Source: Persephonella hydrogeniphila
Lineage (GTDB): Bacteria; Aquificota; Aquificia; Aquificales; Hydrogenothermaceae
DNA length: 64,000 nt
Assembly (NCBI RefSeq): GCF_900215515.1
Contig: NZ_OBEI01000011.1
Coordinates: forward strand, 1-64,000
Direction of reading: 5' to 3'
The notes under the pieces were generated by a model. The model saw only the letters and a list, made by a program, of their open reading frames with translations, was not told where the DNA came from and ran no database searches. Positions within the stretch are counted from its first letter, which is position 1; each line of letters starts with the position of its first letter. Of the stretch, positions 40,132-49,991 are shown in pieces. The translations under genes and the position numbers were made by a program.

Positions 40132-40533
40132 CCTTCAACTGCTTTCTTATTCTGTTTCCAAGAAACCATTGATATATCTTATTGATTTTAAATATAAAGA
40201 AAAAACGGAAAGCTGTCAAATTGAGTTAATTTTCGGTCGACCTCCAATCCTGCAAAAACTCCCGGGGATCGACAAACCATTGAAGCTCTAAGCTTGGATA
40301 GAAAAATCAGGCAAAATCTCAATGAGAATGAGTCCAGAAAAAGCCTCATTTTTTGAGATCGACAAATATTTGATATATCTATTTCTTCTCTAATGATGAA
40401 TAAAAATTGTGCAAAATCTTGTCTCATTTGAGCAATCAAACTGATGCTAAAAATCTCAAATAAACAAAATAACAAAAAATATATTGCAATAAAAATAAAC
40501 TTTTCTTAAAATAAGGATAGGAAGGGGGATGAT
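40132..40533 (-). promoter_or_regulatory. CRISPR leader
   Basis: 402 bp without a gene between the array and cas6. It holds the array promoter (40191-40219), a GGTCGACC palindrome (40235-40242), and imperfect direct repeats: TTGATATATCT at 40169-40179 and 40370-40380, and GATCGACAAA at 40267-40276 and 40357-40366. The far end is AT-rich and must also hold the cas6 promoter. Confidence 0.8.
40191..40219 (-). promoter_or_regulatory. Array promoter in the leader
   Basis: On the minus strand TTGACA (40214-40219), 17 nt, TATATT (40191-40196). This predicts transcription start about 50 bp before the first repeat at 40131 and confirms the array direction. Confidence 0.8.
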
Positions 40534-41304
40534 ATGAGACTAAAACTTACATTCCACACAGACAAAGAATATATATCTCTACCGCTTCATCATAATACTA
40601 CTCTTCAGGGTATGTTTTACAAAAGTTTACCTCCTCCCCTCTCGGAATTTTTGCACGAAATAGGTTTTTTTTATAACGGAAGACGTTTCAAACTATTCAC
40701 ATTTTCAAAAATAAATTCAGAAAAATTTGTTATTCTAAATGGAAAAAAAGGTAAGAGAGTAAAGTATAAAAGTCCTATCACTATACAAATCTCTTCAGGA
40801 ATCCCTGATATCACAAAAAATTGGGGAGAAACATTTTTAAAAAAACACAAAATAACTTTAGGAAAAAACGAACTTTATCTTGAATCTATAGAAGTAGTTC
40901 CTCAACCTAAATTTTCAGAAGATATGATAATCAGAACCTTAGCCCCAATAACTGTGTATAGAACATTTCAGGATGAGAAAAAGTACTATAGATACTACTC
41001 TCCAGATGAAGAAGAATTTGAAGAACTAATCAGAGAAAATTTAAGGAAAAAATACGAAATTTTAACAGGAAACACGCTGAATGAATTTAAAATAGAAATA
41101 AAGCCAAAAGGAAAAGTAAGAAAAGTTCTGTTCAAATATAAAGATTTTCCTATAGAAGGCTATGAAGGCAAGTTTATAATAAAAACAGATCCAGAACTTT
41201 TTAAAAAAGTCTACGATACAGGCTTAGGGGCGAAGAACTCACAGGGTTTCGGAATGGTAGAGGTTATGTCAGAAAATAAGAAAAAGATAAGTTTATATAA
41301 ATAA
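40534..41304 (+). CDS. cas6: CRISPR endoribonuclease Cas6
   Basis: Cuts the pre-crRNA 8 nt inside each repeat. 256 aa, RAMP fold, with the C-terminal glycine-rich loop GLGAKNSQGFGMVEV. An early histidine-bearing region (PLHHNTTLQGMFYKS) could supply catalytic or binding residues. It is the only Cas6, so it should serve both the III-A and I-B effectors. GAAGGGGG site upstream. First gene of the rightward cas run, divergent from the array. Confidence 0.93.
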   Translation: MRLKLTFHTDKEYISLPLHHNTTLQGMFYKSLPPPLSEFLHEIGFFYNGRRFKLFTFSKINSEKFVILNGKKGKRVKYKSPITIQISSGIPDITKNWGETFLKKHKITLGKNELYLESIEVVPQPKFSEDMIIRTLAPITVYRTFQDEKKYYRYYSPDEEEFEELIRENLRKKYEILTGNTLNEFKIEIKPKGKVRKVLFKYKDFPIEGYEGKFIIKTDPELFKKVYDTGLGAKNSQGFGMVEVMSENKKKISLYK

Positions 41305-41330
41305 AATAATTACAAATAGAGGAAAATTTA

Positions 41331-43958
41331 ATGCAAGAGATAGAAAAAATAGCCCTTGCAGGACTTTTGCATGATATTGGAAAATTTTATCAAAGGGCTA
41401 AAAATCCACAATGTAAATATAATCAAAATGAATTTAAATATGCCCATGCTTGTCTCTCTTACCAATGGATTTTAGAAAATAAAGATTTATTAGGAAAGCC
41501 TTTAAACATTGATATAGAAGAAATAGCAAAAATTGCATCAAAACATCATAATCCTACAAAAGATAAAAATTTAGAAAAAATAATGCAATTGGCAGATTGG
41601 TTTTCTTCTGCGGAAAGAGAAAAAGTTCTTGAAGATGAAATTGATTATTTACACTCTGTTTTTGAAAGAGTTTCTTTTGAAGAAGAAGTCAATGAAGATT
41701 TTAAATATTATGGATACTACAAGTTAAAGCCACTTTCCTTAGATAAAGATACAATATTCCCTGAGTCAATGGAAGGTTTTTTTGAAGGAAAAAAGGTTAA
41801 GCTAATAGATAGAGAAGGAAGAACTATTGAAGACAAACTCGGAAAGTATGAAGAACTTTTTAACCAATTCCAAAGTGAACTTCAAATTATAAAAAATTTT
41901 CAAGGGAGACAAGCTTTTAATTTTATATATTATCTTTTACAAAAATATTTGTGGTGTATTCCAGCCTCCACTTTTGATAGAGAAAAGTTAAGAAATCATT
42001 ATCCTGATATTTCTCTTTTTGACCATTCAAGAGTTTTATCTGCTGTTGCTTCAGTAATTTACGACTATCATACTAAAACTAAAGAACCACTTGATTTTTC
42101 CTATTTAGAAAAGAAAGATTTTTTTCTTTTAGTAGAAGGAAATATTTCAGGAATACAAAAATTTATATATAACATCGGAAAAATCCAAGGAATAGAAAAT
42201 TTCTCTATCTCAAAAGCACTTAGAGGAAGATCATTTTTAGTTTCATTAATTCCTGAAATTATATCAAGATATATACTCAAAAAGCTTGGGTATACCATAA
42301 CAAACCTTCTTTATAGTGGTGGTGGAAAATTCCAAATTTTAGTGGCAAATACTAATGAAAATATAAGGAGTATTCAAGATATAGAAAAAGAATTAGAAGA
42401 ATATTTTTATAAAAATTATGGTGGTGAACTAGGAATTGTGCTGTCTTATCTGCCTTTTTCTGGAAGATATTTAACTGGTAAAGATGGAAAAAGTTATGCT
42501 CATGTAATAGAAAAAAATCAAATTGAATTAGATAAGAAGAAAAAGAGAAAATTTTCAAAATTTTTAATTAAAGATTTAAAAGATTCAAAATATATTTGTC
42601 CTTCTTGCAAAACAATGCCTGTAGATAAAGAAAATGATTTATGCTCATTATGTAAAATATCGAACGATATTGGAAGCAAAATACCCAAAATTAAGTATAT
42701 TGTTTTTGAAAATAAATTACTTAAAGATGTTAAAGAAGTTGATTTAGAAACTTTTGGAAAAGCTTATTTAGTTACAGAAGAAGAAATAAATAAATTTAAA
42801 AATGCTGAAGAAATATTAATTTTAAACTCTACAGAATTTGATAAAAACAACGGATTTAAATTCTTAGGAAATACCGTTCCAGTAATAAATAGAAACAACA
42901 TTGAATTTTTTAGAAACTTAGAAATAGATAAAGAAAAAGCCAATAAATTAAAAGAAGGGCAAGTTTTAGAGTTTAAATATCTTGCAGAACTTGCACAAGG
43001 AGATAAAAAATTAGGAGTCTTTAGGGCTGATGTTGATAATTTAGGCTTAATTTTTAGCGATGGTTTAAAAAGAAAAACAGAAGAAGAGTCAGATAGATAC
43101 ACTATATCAAGAATAGCAACTTTAAGTAGAATGCTTGATTTATTCTTTTCCGGATATATAAATACATTAGCAAAAGAAATTTCAAAAGAATATTTAAAGA
43201 ATAATAAAATAGAAAATTTTACAAATATAAATTCCTTAATCTACATCGTTTATTCAGGAGGAGATGATTTATTTATAACTGCTCCTTATGATATAGCCAT
43301 AGAATTTGCCCAAAAACTTAGAGAAAATTTTTATGAATATACTTGTAAAAACTTAAATTTTGGATTATCTGGAGGGATTTTTATAACATCAGCAACAATA
43401 CCAATACATTTATCTGCTAAATATTCGAAAAATTTAGAAAGTAAATCCAAAAAAACTTTTTATAAAAAAAGCAATGAACTTTATTTTAAAGATAGTATTT
43501 CAATTTTTAATAAAACTTATAAATGGAAAGAGTTTAAAGGCAAAAGTTCCCTTGAAAATTTGGTGGAAAAGGAGCCTGAAGAACTTTTATCGAACATTGG
43601 TTTATCCGAAAGGGCAAATCTTGTTTTCTTTGATACCATTAATGAGCTATCTCGTGAATTTTTAAAATATAAAGATCAAATCTCAAGAAGTTTTTTCTAT
43701 AAGCTACGGGAATATTATGAAGTTTATGTCAAAAATGGAAAATATATAAATGCAGGTATTTATCCAAAAATTTATTATCAGATTGCAAGAAATTTTAAAG
43801 ATAACAAAGATAAAAATGTCAGAAATTTCCTCGAAGAATTGTTAATAAAAGGAGGATATAAAAAAAATGGAAAAGTCATGCTTGAAAAAGAAGATGTAAT
43901 TAAAAATTTAGATGTAATAACTTCACTAGTATTAATGAAAATACGAGGAGGAATTTAA
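41331..43958 (+). CDS. cas10: Cas10/Csm1, type III-A large subunit
   Basis: 875 aa. An N-terminal HD nuclease domain (LLHDIGKFYQRA, H14-D15) for ssDNA cleavage, a zinc-binding insert (CPSCK...CSLC near residue 425), and a palm domain with the cyclase motif GGDD (residues 643-646), which makes cyclic oligoadenylates on target RNA binding. Both catalytic sites look intact, so second-messenger signalling is expected, fitting the TM-SAVED gene downstream. csm2 starts 2 bp after its stop. Confidence 0.96.
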   Translation: MQEIEKIALAGLLHDIGKFYQRAKNPQCKYNQNEFKYAHACLSYQWILENKDLLGKPLNIDIEEIAKIASKHHNPTKDKNLEKIMQLADWFSSAEREKVLEDEIDYLHSVFERVSFEEEVNEDFKYYGYYKLKPLSLDKDTIFPESMEGFFEGKKVKLIDREGRTIEDKLGKYEELFNQFQSELQIIKNFQGRQAFNFIYYLLQKYLWCIPASTFDREKLRNHYPDISLFDHSRVLSAVASVIYDYHTKTKEPLDFSYLEKKDFFLLVEGNISGIQKFIYNIGKIQGIENFSISKALRGRSFLVSLIPEIISRYILKKLGYTITNLLYSGGGKFQILVANTNENIRSIQDIEKELEEYFYKNYGGELGIVLSYLPFSGRYLTGKDGKSYAHVIEKNQIELDKKKKRKFSKFLIKDLKDSKYICPSCKTMPVDKENDLCSLCKISNDIGSKIPKIKYIVFENKLLKDVKEVDLETFGKAYLVTEEEINKFKNAEEILILNSTEFDKNNGFKFLGNTVPVINRNNIEFFRNLEIDKEKANKLKEGQVLEFKYLAELAQGDKKLGVFRADVDNLGLIFSDGLKRKTEEESDRYTISRIATLSRMLDLFFSGYINTLAKEISKEYLKNNKIENFTNINSLIYIVYSGGDDLFITAPYDIAIEFAQKLRENFYEYTCKNLNFGLSGGIFITSATIPIHLSAKYSKNLESKSKKTFYKKSNELYFKDSISIFNKTYKWKEFKGKSSLENLVEKEPEELLSNIGLSERANLVFFDTINELSREFLKYKDQISRSFFYKLREYYEVYVKNGKYINAGIYPKIYYQIARNFKDNKDKNVRNFLEELLIKGGYKKNGKVMLEKEDVIKNLDVITSLVLMKIRGGI

Positions 43959-43959
43959 A

Positions 43960-44448
43960 ATGGATGTTAAAGATGTCTATAAAGAAATCCAAAAAATAAA
44001 AGAAGAAAAAAACTGGAACAATGTTGATTTTCTATATGCTGTTAATGAACTACTAAAAAAGGAACTGAAAAATAAAAATTTATCAGATATAGATGTTGAG
44101 TCTTTTATAGAACCTGATGGAGTAGCTGAAAAGATTGCAAAAAATACAACAATTAAGAGAAGCCAGTTAAGAAAATTTTTTAATCAAGTAAAACAATTAA
44201 AAAATCAAATTTCCAAATTAAAACCTGAAGAAAATTTACATCCTGATTTAAGATTGAAAATAGTAGCTTTAATGCCAAAATTAGCTTATGCAGCGGGCAG
44301 AAAAACAATAGATAAAAATTTTTATTTTTTTATGAAAAATCTATTGGAAAAAGTTAAAGAAGGAACAAAGAAAGATTTTGAAGCTTTTGAACAAATCTTT
44401 GAAGCAATTATTGCATACCACACATACCATCATCCTAAGGAGGATTAA
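43960..44448 (+). CDS. csm2: Csm2 small subunit
   Basis: 162 aa, mostly helical, with the Csm2 segments AEKIAKNTTIKRSQLRKFFNQV and LMPKLAYAAGRK. It forms the inner filament of the Csm complex along the target RNA. It is a little longer than average through extra N-terminal residues. Spaced 1-2 bp between cas10 and csm3. Confidence 0.92.
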   Translation: MDVKDVYKEIQKIKEEKNWNNVDFLYAVNELLKKELKNKNLSDIDVESFIEPDGVAEKIAKNTTIKRSQLRKFFNQVKQLKNQISKLKPEENLHPDLRLKIVALMPKLAYAAGRKTIDKNFYFFMKNLLEKVKEGTKKDFEAFEQIFEAIIAYHTYHHPKED

Positions 44449-44450
44449 AA

Positions 44451-45230
44451 ATGACAAACAATAAAAATAATGAAACCTTTGATAAACCATTAAAAGGAAT
44501 ATTAAAACTAAAATATAAAATTGTAGTAAGAACAGGACTTCACATTGGTGGTTCAAAAGAAAGTATTGAAATAGGCGGAATTGATAACATTGTCATAAAA
44601 ATTCCTGTTTATAAAGTTGAAGGAAAAGAATATAGAAATGTTCCATATATTCCAGGTTCATCTTTAAAAGGAAAAATAAGAGCTTTACTTGAGTGGGTAG
44701 AAAAACCGGTAGAAGAAAATCATAAGCCTATAGCGATAGCAAAGAATGGAGAACCTTGTAACTGTGGTAAATGTAATGTTTGTAAACTTTTTGGAGCTCA
44801 TAAGGCTAAAAATCCTACGCAACCTATAAGACTTAGAATTGATGATTTCTACCCAACTCAAGATACACTTGATATGTGGGAGAATATTTTAGAGGGTGTT
44901 TATACAGAGCTAAAAAGTGAAAATACCATAGATAGAATTAAAGGAACTGCTTCAAATCCGAGGCACACAGAAAGGGTTATTCCGAATTCAGAATTTAGAG
45001 GATATATAACTGTAAAAATTTTTGAAGGAGATACTTATGAAAACACAGTTGCTATTTTAGAAAAAGGGATAAAAATGCTTGAAGATGATTACCTAGGTGG
45101 AAATGGCTCAAGAGGTTACGGGAGAGTTGGTTTATTTCCTGTAGAAATAGAGTGGAAATCTATAGAAAACTATCAACCTGAAAAAATTTCTTTTGAAAAA
45201 ATAAAGGAAAAAGTGTTTGGAGAAAAATAG
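44451..45230 (+). CDS. csm3: Csm3 backbone RNase subunit
   Basis: 259 aa RAMP protein of the Csm backbone that cuts target RNA every 6 nt. Typical segments are LHIGGSKESIEIGGIDNIVIK, YIPGSSLKGKIRALLE, a zinc-like CNCGKCNVCKLFG, NPRHTERVIPNSEF and the glycine-rich GGNGSRGYGRV. GGAGG site upstream, overlapping the csm2 end. Confidence 0.95.
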   Translation: MTNNKNNETFDKPLKGILKLKYKIVVRTGLHIGGSKESIEIGGIDNIVIKIPVYKVEGKEYRNVPYIPGSSLKGKIRALLEWVEKPVEENHKPIAIAKNGEPCNCGKCNVCKLFGAHKAKNPTQPIRLRIDDFYPTQDTLDMWENILEGVYTELKSENTIDRIKGTASNPRHTERVIPNSEFRGYITVKIFEGDTYENTVAILEKGIKMLEDDYLGGNGSRGYGRVGLFPVEIEWKSIENYQPEKISFEKIKEKVFGEK

Positions 45231-46166
45231 ATGATAAAAGCATATAAAATCACTTATCTTTCTCCTCATACAGAAATTAAAAGCTATACACTGTTTGGAG
45301 CGTTTTGCTGGGGATATAAACTTTTAAGAGGGGAAAATGCTTTAAATGACTTTTTATTAGAGTTTACTTTAAAGCCTAAATTTTTGATATCTTCTCCTTT
45401 TCCTTTGTTAAAGGATAATTTATTATTTCCTAAACCTCTTTTAAATATAGAGTTTGAAGAAGTTCCTATAATTGAGAAATTAAAAAGAAAACCATATAAA
45501 AAAGCAAAATATATTACAGAAAAAGTTCTAAAGGATCTTATAAAAGGAAAAATTACTACTCAGAATCAACTTATGAAAAATTATAAATCGTATGGAGGCA
45601 TAATATTCAAAGAAAATGAAAGTATAGAAAAAATAAATATACAAGAACAAATATTTACACATAATATAATCAATCGTATAAACAATAAGTCTGAAAATCT
45701 TTATTTTGAAACTGGTTTTTTATCTAACAGTGAATATTTTTTAGTAAGGTTTTTTGATAAAAATTTTATAAATGAGTTTGAATCAATCTTAAAAATTATA
45801 GAAGATTTAGGAATTGGAGGAAATAAAAATATAGGGTGGGGAAAAATAAAAATTTCAAATATACAAAAAGATATCTCAATTTTAGAAAAAACAAAAACAA
45901 AAAAATTCTTTACATTATCTCCTATTATACCTTCTGAAAATATAATTCTAGAGAATAGCTATTATGCATTATTAACTTACAAATCATTTACAGAAGGAAC
46001 TTTTGATAAGGGAAAATCAAAACGAAAAGTTTTTTATTTAGATGAAGGTTCTATTATTTCAATAGAAGATAATAATAAATTTGCAGGACAAATAAAAAAT
46101 GTATCTTTTGATGAAAATCCAATGTACCAATATGGGTTAGAATTTCCTATTTATATGGAGCAGTAA
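45231..46166 (+). CDS. csm4: Csm4, 5'-handle-binding subunit
   Basis: 311 aa Cas5-like RAMP that caps the crRNA 5' handle and docks Cas10. The N-terminal TLFGAFCWGYKLL and the internal glycine loop DLGIGGNKNIGWGKI are diagnostic. It starts directly after the csm3 stop and ends 1 bp before csm5. Confidence 0.92.
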   Translation: MIKAYKITYLSPHTEIKSYTLFGAFCWGYKLLRGENALNDFLLEFTLKPKFLISSPFPLLKDNLLFPKPLLNIEFEEVPIIEKLKRKPYKKAKYITEKVLKDLIKGKITTQNQLMKNYKSYGGIIFKENESIEKINIQEQIFTHNIINRINNKSENLYFETGFLSNSEYFLVRFFDKNFINEFESILKIIEDLGIGGNKNIGWGKIKISNIQKDISILEKTKTKKFFTLSPIIPSENIILENSYYALLTYKSFTEGTFDKGKSKRKVFYLDEGSIISIEDNNKFAGQIKNVSFDENPMYQYGLEFPIYMEQ

Positions 46167-46167
46167 A

Positions 46168-47253
46168 ATGGAAAATAAAAAACAAGAACAATTTAATATA
46201 AAAACTTTATCACCTGTTCATATAGGAGATGGAAACAAAATAACAAAACTTGATTACCTTTTAGAAGGGAAATCTTTAACAGTTTTGAGTTTTGATGAGT
46301 TAATTTCTTTATTAAATGAAAATGAGATAAACGAACTAACAAAATCTATTGAAAGAAATGAAAACTTAGACTTTTCTATAATCAGAAAATATTTGAGCAA
46401 AATAAAAAGGTATACAGTAAATAGCTATATAAATAATCTAAATTTAAATAAAGAAATACATCAATTTATAAAAACATCAGATTATAAACCGTATATTCCC
46501 GGTTCTGAAATTAAAGGAGCAATAAGGACTTCAATTCTTTATAAAATTTTAAAAGATAATTGGGATATTTTAAAAGATACAATTACAGATGAAAATAAAA
46601 AAAATGAAATTACTTATTTAAAAAATAATGCAGCTAATCATTTAGAAAATAAAGTATTTGGAAATATAAAAAATGATGTTATGAAATTCTTCTTAGTAGA
46701 GGATACTCAAACAATAGACTCAGTGAATTTGACTGTTGAAGAGATAAAAATTTTTAATAGCAGAAAAAGATTTACTGAATATGCAGAATGTTTAAAAGAA
46801 AATACTCTTGTCAAAAATATCAAAATAAAAATAGAGAGAATAAATCCTAAAATGGAAAACCCTGTATTTAAAAATTATCCTTATAAAGATTATTTGTTAA
46901 ACTGGAAAAATTGCGCTTATGAATACTCAAAAGATTTAATAATTGTAGAAAAAGACTACTGGAGAGACAGAAATCAAAATATATATAGTTTTTTAGAGAA
47001 ATTAGAAAAAGAAAACTCTTCTGAAACTCCACTTTTGAGAATAGGAAGATTTACCGGAAAGTTAAGTCATACCATAGTTATACTTCTAAAAATAAAGGAA
47101 CTAAATAAAGAATTAAAAGCAGATAGAAGGATTTTCCCAAAAACAAGAAGATTAACATCAGATAATAAACTTTTAGGATGGATAAAATTTACGGAAAACA
47201 ACACTGAGGATTCAAAACCTACTATGACCAAAGAAGAAATCAAGAAAAATTAG
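46168..47253 (+). CDS. csm5: Csm5
   Basis: 361 aa RAMP capping the 3' end of the Csm backbone. Visible are TLSPVHIGDGNKI near residue 13, YIPGSEIKGAIRTSIL near 109, and a late RIGRFTGKLSHTI segment. It lies immediately after csm4. The gap to the next gene is 29 bp. Confidence 0.92.
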   Translation: MENKKQEQFNIKTLSPVHIGDGNKITKLDYLLEGKSLTVLSFDELISLLNENEINELTKSIERNENLDFSIIRKYLSKIKRYTVNSYINNLNLNKEIHQFIKTSDYKPYIPGSEIKGAIRTSILYKILKDNWDILKDTITDENKKNEITYLKNNAANHLENKVFGNIKNDVMKFFLVEDTQTIDSVNLTVEEIKIFNSRKRFTEYAECLKENTLVKNIKIKIERINPKMENPVFKNYPYKDYLLNWKNCAYEYSKDLIIVEKDYWRDRNQNIYSFLEKLEKENSSETPLLRIGRFTGKLSHTIVILLKIKELNKELKADRRIFPKTRRLTSDNKLLGWIKFTENNTEDSKPTMTKEEIKKN

Positions 47254-47282
47254 ACAAAAAGTTTAAAGTGAGGTAAATAAAA

Positions 47283-48278
47283 GTGAAATTTATCGAAAAT
47301 TTAAATTCAAATCCTTTATTTACTTTTGGGGGATATATGGGAGCAATTGGAGGATTAATAGCTGATTTTAGTGGTATACCATATGCATATTTAGGAGCTT
47401 TAGGATTTGCAGGAAGTTTAGCTAGTATTGGAATCTGGCAAGAATATAAAAAACATAAATTATATGAGAAACCTTTTTTACCTATACCAGTTGTAATAAA
47501 TATTTCAAATCCTGCAGATAGCAAGAATGCTTTAAATCAACTTTCAAATGTTATTGAAAGAGAAGGATTTAAAGATCATCTGAAAAATTTAGAAAAATAT
47601 TTTGCAATTGATAAAGATAATTTAATTTTTGAATACAAAGGAGATATTTTTGATAAGGAAAAACTTAAAGATTTTCTAAAAATTTTAAAACATGAAATAG
47701 AAAAATTAGAACGAAAAATTCCTCAAGGAGACCAATTTTATATTGCATATATAGGACCTGTTAGTGTTTCAATTTTAGTTGGTGCAATTTTTGCACAGGA
47801 TGCAGTAAAGATATTCCAATATGATAAATCTATAAATGGTTATAAAAATGTAGCGGACATAAAAGATAGGATAATAAAAGAAAATATAGATACATTGGAA
47901 AAGTTTGATTTTATTGAAGTTATAAAAGAAAATAATGAAAAAGCCGTTCTTGCTATAGATATATCTTCTCATAAGATAAATTTTAATAGTTCTGCTATTC
48001 AATCTTTTGGAGATATTTTTTACCTAAAAAGTAAAGAATCAAAAGGAACAATTTCTTATAATGATAATTGGATAAGGTACATACAAGAAATATTCTTTAC
48101 TATTAATAAGTTACAAACAAATTATAAGGAAATAAAACTTGTCTATTCTATACCTATTTCTATAGGTTTAGGCCTTGGAATGGCGATTCAAAATTATTGG
48201 AAAATATTGCTTACCAATTATCAACAAGGAGAATACAAAGATTTAATTTATACAGATGAAGTTCAATATTTTTTATAA
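47283..48278 (+). CDS. Two-TM protein with a SAVED-like sensor domain
   Basis: 331 aa. Two N-terminal transmembrane helices (about 12-28 and 33-52) are followed by a soluble domain with two related halves. Each half has a strand, a GPVS/IPIS turn and a small-residue helix (IAYIGPVSVSILVGAIFAQD near 158 and LVYSIPISIGLGLGMAIQN near 290), the pattern of SAVED domains. No nuclease or protease domain is present. SAVED domains bind cyclic oligonucleotides, and Cas10 here can make them, so the simplest model is a membrane effector opened by cOA, like Cap14 of CBASS or the type III proteins Cam1 and Csx23. Start: GTG at 47283 with GAGGTAA upstream. Confidence 0.7.
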   Translation: MKFIENLNSNPLFTFGGYMGAIGGLIADFSGIPYAYLGALGFAGSLASIGIWQEYKKHKLYEKPFLPIPVVINISNPADSKNALNQLSNVIEREGFKDHLKNLEKYFAIDKDNLIFEYKGDIFDKEKLKDFLKILKHEIEKLERKIPQGDQFYIAYIGPVSVSILVGAIFAQDAVKIFQYDKSINGYKNVADIKDRIIKENIDTLEKFDFIEVIKENNEKAVLAIDISSHKINFNSSAIQSFGDIFYLKSKESKGTISYNDNWIRYIQEIFFTINKLQTNYKEIKLVYSIPISIGLGLGMAIQNYWKILLTNYQQGEYKDLIYTDEVQYFL

Positions 48279-48290
48279 GTAGGGATTAAA

Positions 48291-49991
48291 ATGCTAACAG
48301 CGATTAAAGACATTGGAGAAATTTTATTAGAAAAAGAGAAAAAAGATAAAATAGACATACTTCTCGAAAATCCAGATAGTAATGGAAGTTATAAAATTGT
48401 ATGGGTTTTAGAATTTGATAAAGATTTTAATTTTCAAAAAATTAGTGTTGAAGAGTTCAAAGGAGAAAAACCTTATATTTATCTTTATAAAAGAGCTTCA
48501 GGTTCTAATGCCCCTGATTTTTCTCCAACTTCAAGAATCACAGAACCAGAAAAAACTTTTACTAAAAAACTTTTAAAGTGGCTTGAAAATCATAAAGATA
48601 CTCCACAGATAGATAAAATTTACACTGAGCTTACAAACAATAAAGAAAAAATAATAAAAAAATTAGAAGATTTAAATAAACAAACTAAAGACAATAAAAT
48701 TCTAACAATAAAAGTTGATGGAAAATATCTTTATGAAATAAAAAATCCAGATTTTAAGCAGATTTTACTCGAAGACTATTTAAAAAAGATAAAAGAGATT
48801 TCTAAAAAAGACGGTGTTTGTAGTATTTGTGGAGAAAAAAAGGAAGAAGTTTTTACTACTTCTCAAATTTATAAGTTCTACACACTTGACAAAGAATGTT
48901 ATATAACAGGAGGCTTCAATAAAAAAAATGCATGGAAAAATTTTCCTATATGTGAAGAATGTTTTTTAAAAATAGATTACGGCAAAAAATTTATTGAAAA
49001 CAATCTGAATTTTAAGTTTTATGGTAAAAATTACTACCTTATCCCAAAACTGATTCTAAATATTCCAGAAGCTTTAGAAGAAATTAATGAAATTTTGTCA
49101 ACTCAAAATAAAAAAGTAGACCTTACACAAAAAAGACGGATAACAGATGATAAAGAAGAGATTTTAGATCTTTTAAAGGATTACAAAGATGTTATTAGTT
49201 TTTATTTTCTGTTTTTAAAGAAGGAAAATGCTGCAGAAAAGATTTTACTTTTGGTTGAAGATGTTTTTCCTTCAAGAATTCATAGGATTTTTGATACAAA
49301 AGAGCAAATAGATAAACTTTTTAATCAGGACTATAACTTTGGAAGATTAGTAAAGTTTTTAAATGAGTTTGATAAATTTTTCTTTGAAGTAGTAGATAAA
49401 ATCTTTCGAGGAGGAAGTCTTCAGTTTTCAACTGTTTTACAGATATTTAACAGAAAAATCCAGAATGAGTTTATAAATTCAAAAGACTATAAAAAAACAA
49501 CCTTAGATGCTCTCATGAATATAAAATTCTTTGAAGAGCTTGGTTTAATAAATTTTGAGGTAAAAGATATGGAAAATTCAAAATTTGATGAAATTTATGA
49601 AAAAATTGGAAAATCTTTAAACACGCCAGCAAAAAGGGGAATATTTCTACTTGGAGCTTTAACTCAGATGCTATTAAACATTCAAGGTCAGGAAAGAAAT
49701 AGTACACCGTTTTTTAAGAATCTAAAAGGTCTAAAAATGAACGAAGAAGATATAAAAGGACTTTTGCCTAAAGTAATAAATAAGCTCATAGAGTATGATA
49801 GATTTGATAAAGGGAAGAAGGAACTTTCAGAGGAAATAGCAAAAAACTTGCTCTCTCAGGAAAAGTTTGGATTGACAATAGATGAGATAAACTTTTATTT
49901 TGCTTCTGGAATGGCCTTATCGGGAGAAGTGGCAAGTATTCTTTATGAAAAAGGTGCAAAAGAAAATGAGACCAAAAGTCAGACTGTCTGA
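48291..49991 (+). CDS. cas8b: Cas8b/Csh1 (TM1802 type), type I-B large subunit
   Basis: 566 aa. The Cas8b zinc finger is visible (CSICGEKKEEVFTTS ... FPICEECF, near residues 178-226) and the C-terminal helical region has GIFLLGALTQMLLNIQ. It recognises the PAM and non-target strand in Cascade. It marks the switch from the III-A to the I-B gene set, 12 bp after the TM-SAVED gene. Its last 26 bp overlap the MntA start. Confidence 0.9.
   Translation: MLTAIKDIGEILLEKEKKDKIDILLENPDSNGSYKIVWVLEFDKDFNFQKISVEEFKGEKPYIYLYKRASGSNAPDFSPTSRITEPEKTFTKKLLKWLENHKDTPQIDKIYTELTNNKEKIIKKLEDLNKQTKDNKILTIKVDGKYLYEIKNPDFKQILLEDYLKKIKEISKKDGVCSICGEKKEEVFTTSQIYKFYTLDKECYITGGFNKKNAWKNFPICEECFLKIDYGKKFIENNLNFKFYGKNYYLIPKLILNIPEALEEINEILSTQNKKVDLTQKRRITDDKEEILDLLKDYKDVISFYFLFLKKENAAEKILLLVEDVFPSRIHRIFDTKEQIDKLFNQDYNFGRLVKFLNEFDKFFFEVVDKIFRGGSLQFSTVLQIFNRKIQNEFINSKDYKKTTLDALMNIKFFEELGLINFEVKDMENSKFDEIYEKIGKSLNTPAKRGIFLLGALTQMLLNIQGQERNSTPFFKNLKGLKMNEEDIKGLLPKVINKLIEYDRFDKGKKELSEEIAKNLLSQEKFGLTIDEINFYFASGMALSGEVASILYEKGAKENETKSQTV

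Noticed and set aside
40132-40171. A fifth spacer after the last repeat
   Set aside because: No repeat follows, and the array promoter lies right behind; this is leader.
40073-40475. Open frames across the last repeats and the leader
   Set aside because: They run through CRISPR repeats and the array promoter and have no ribosome site.
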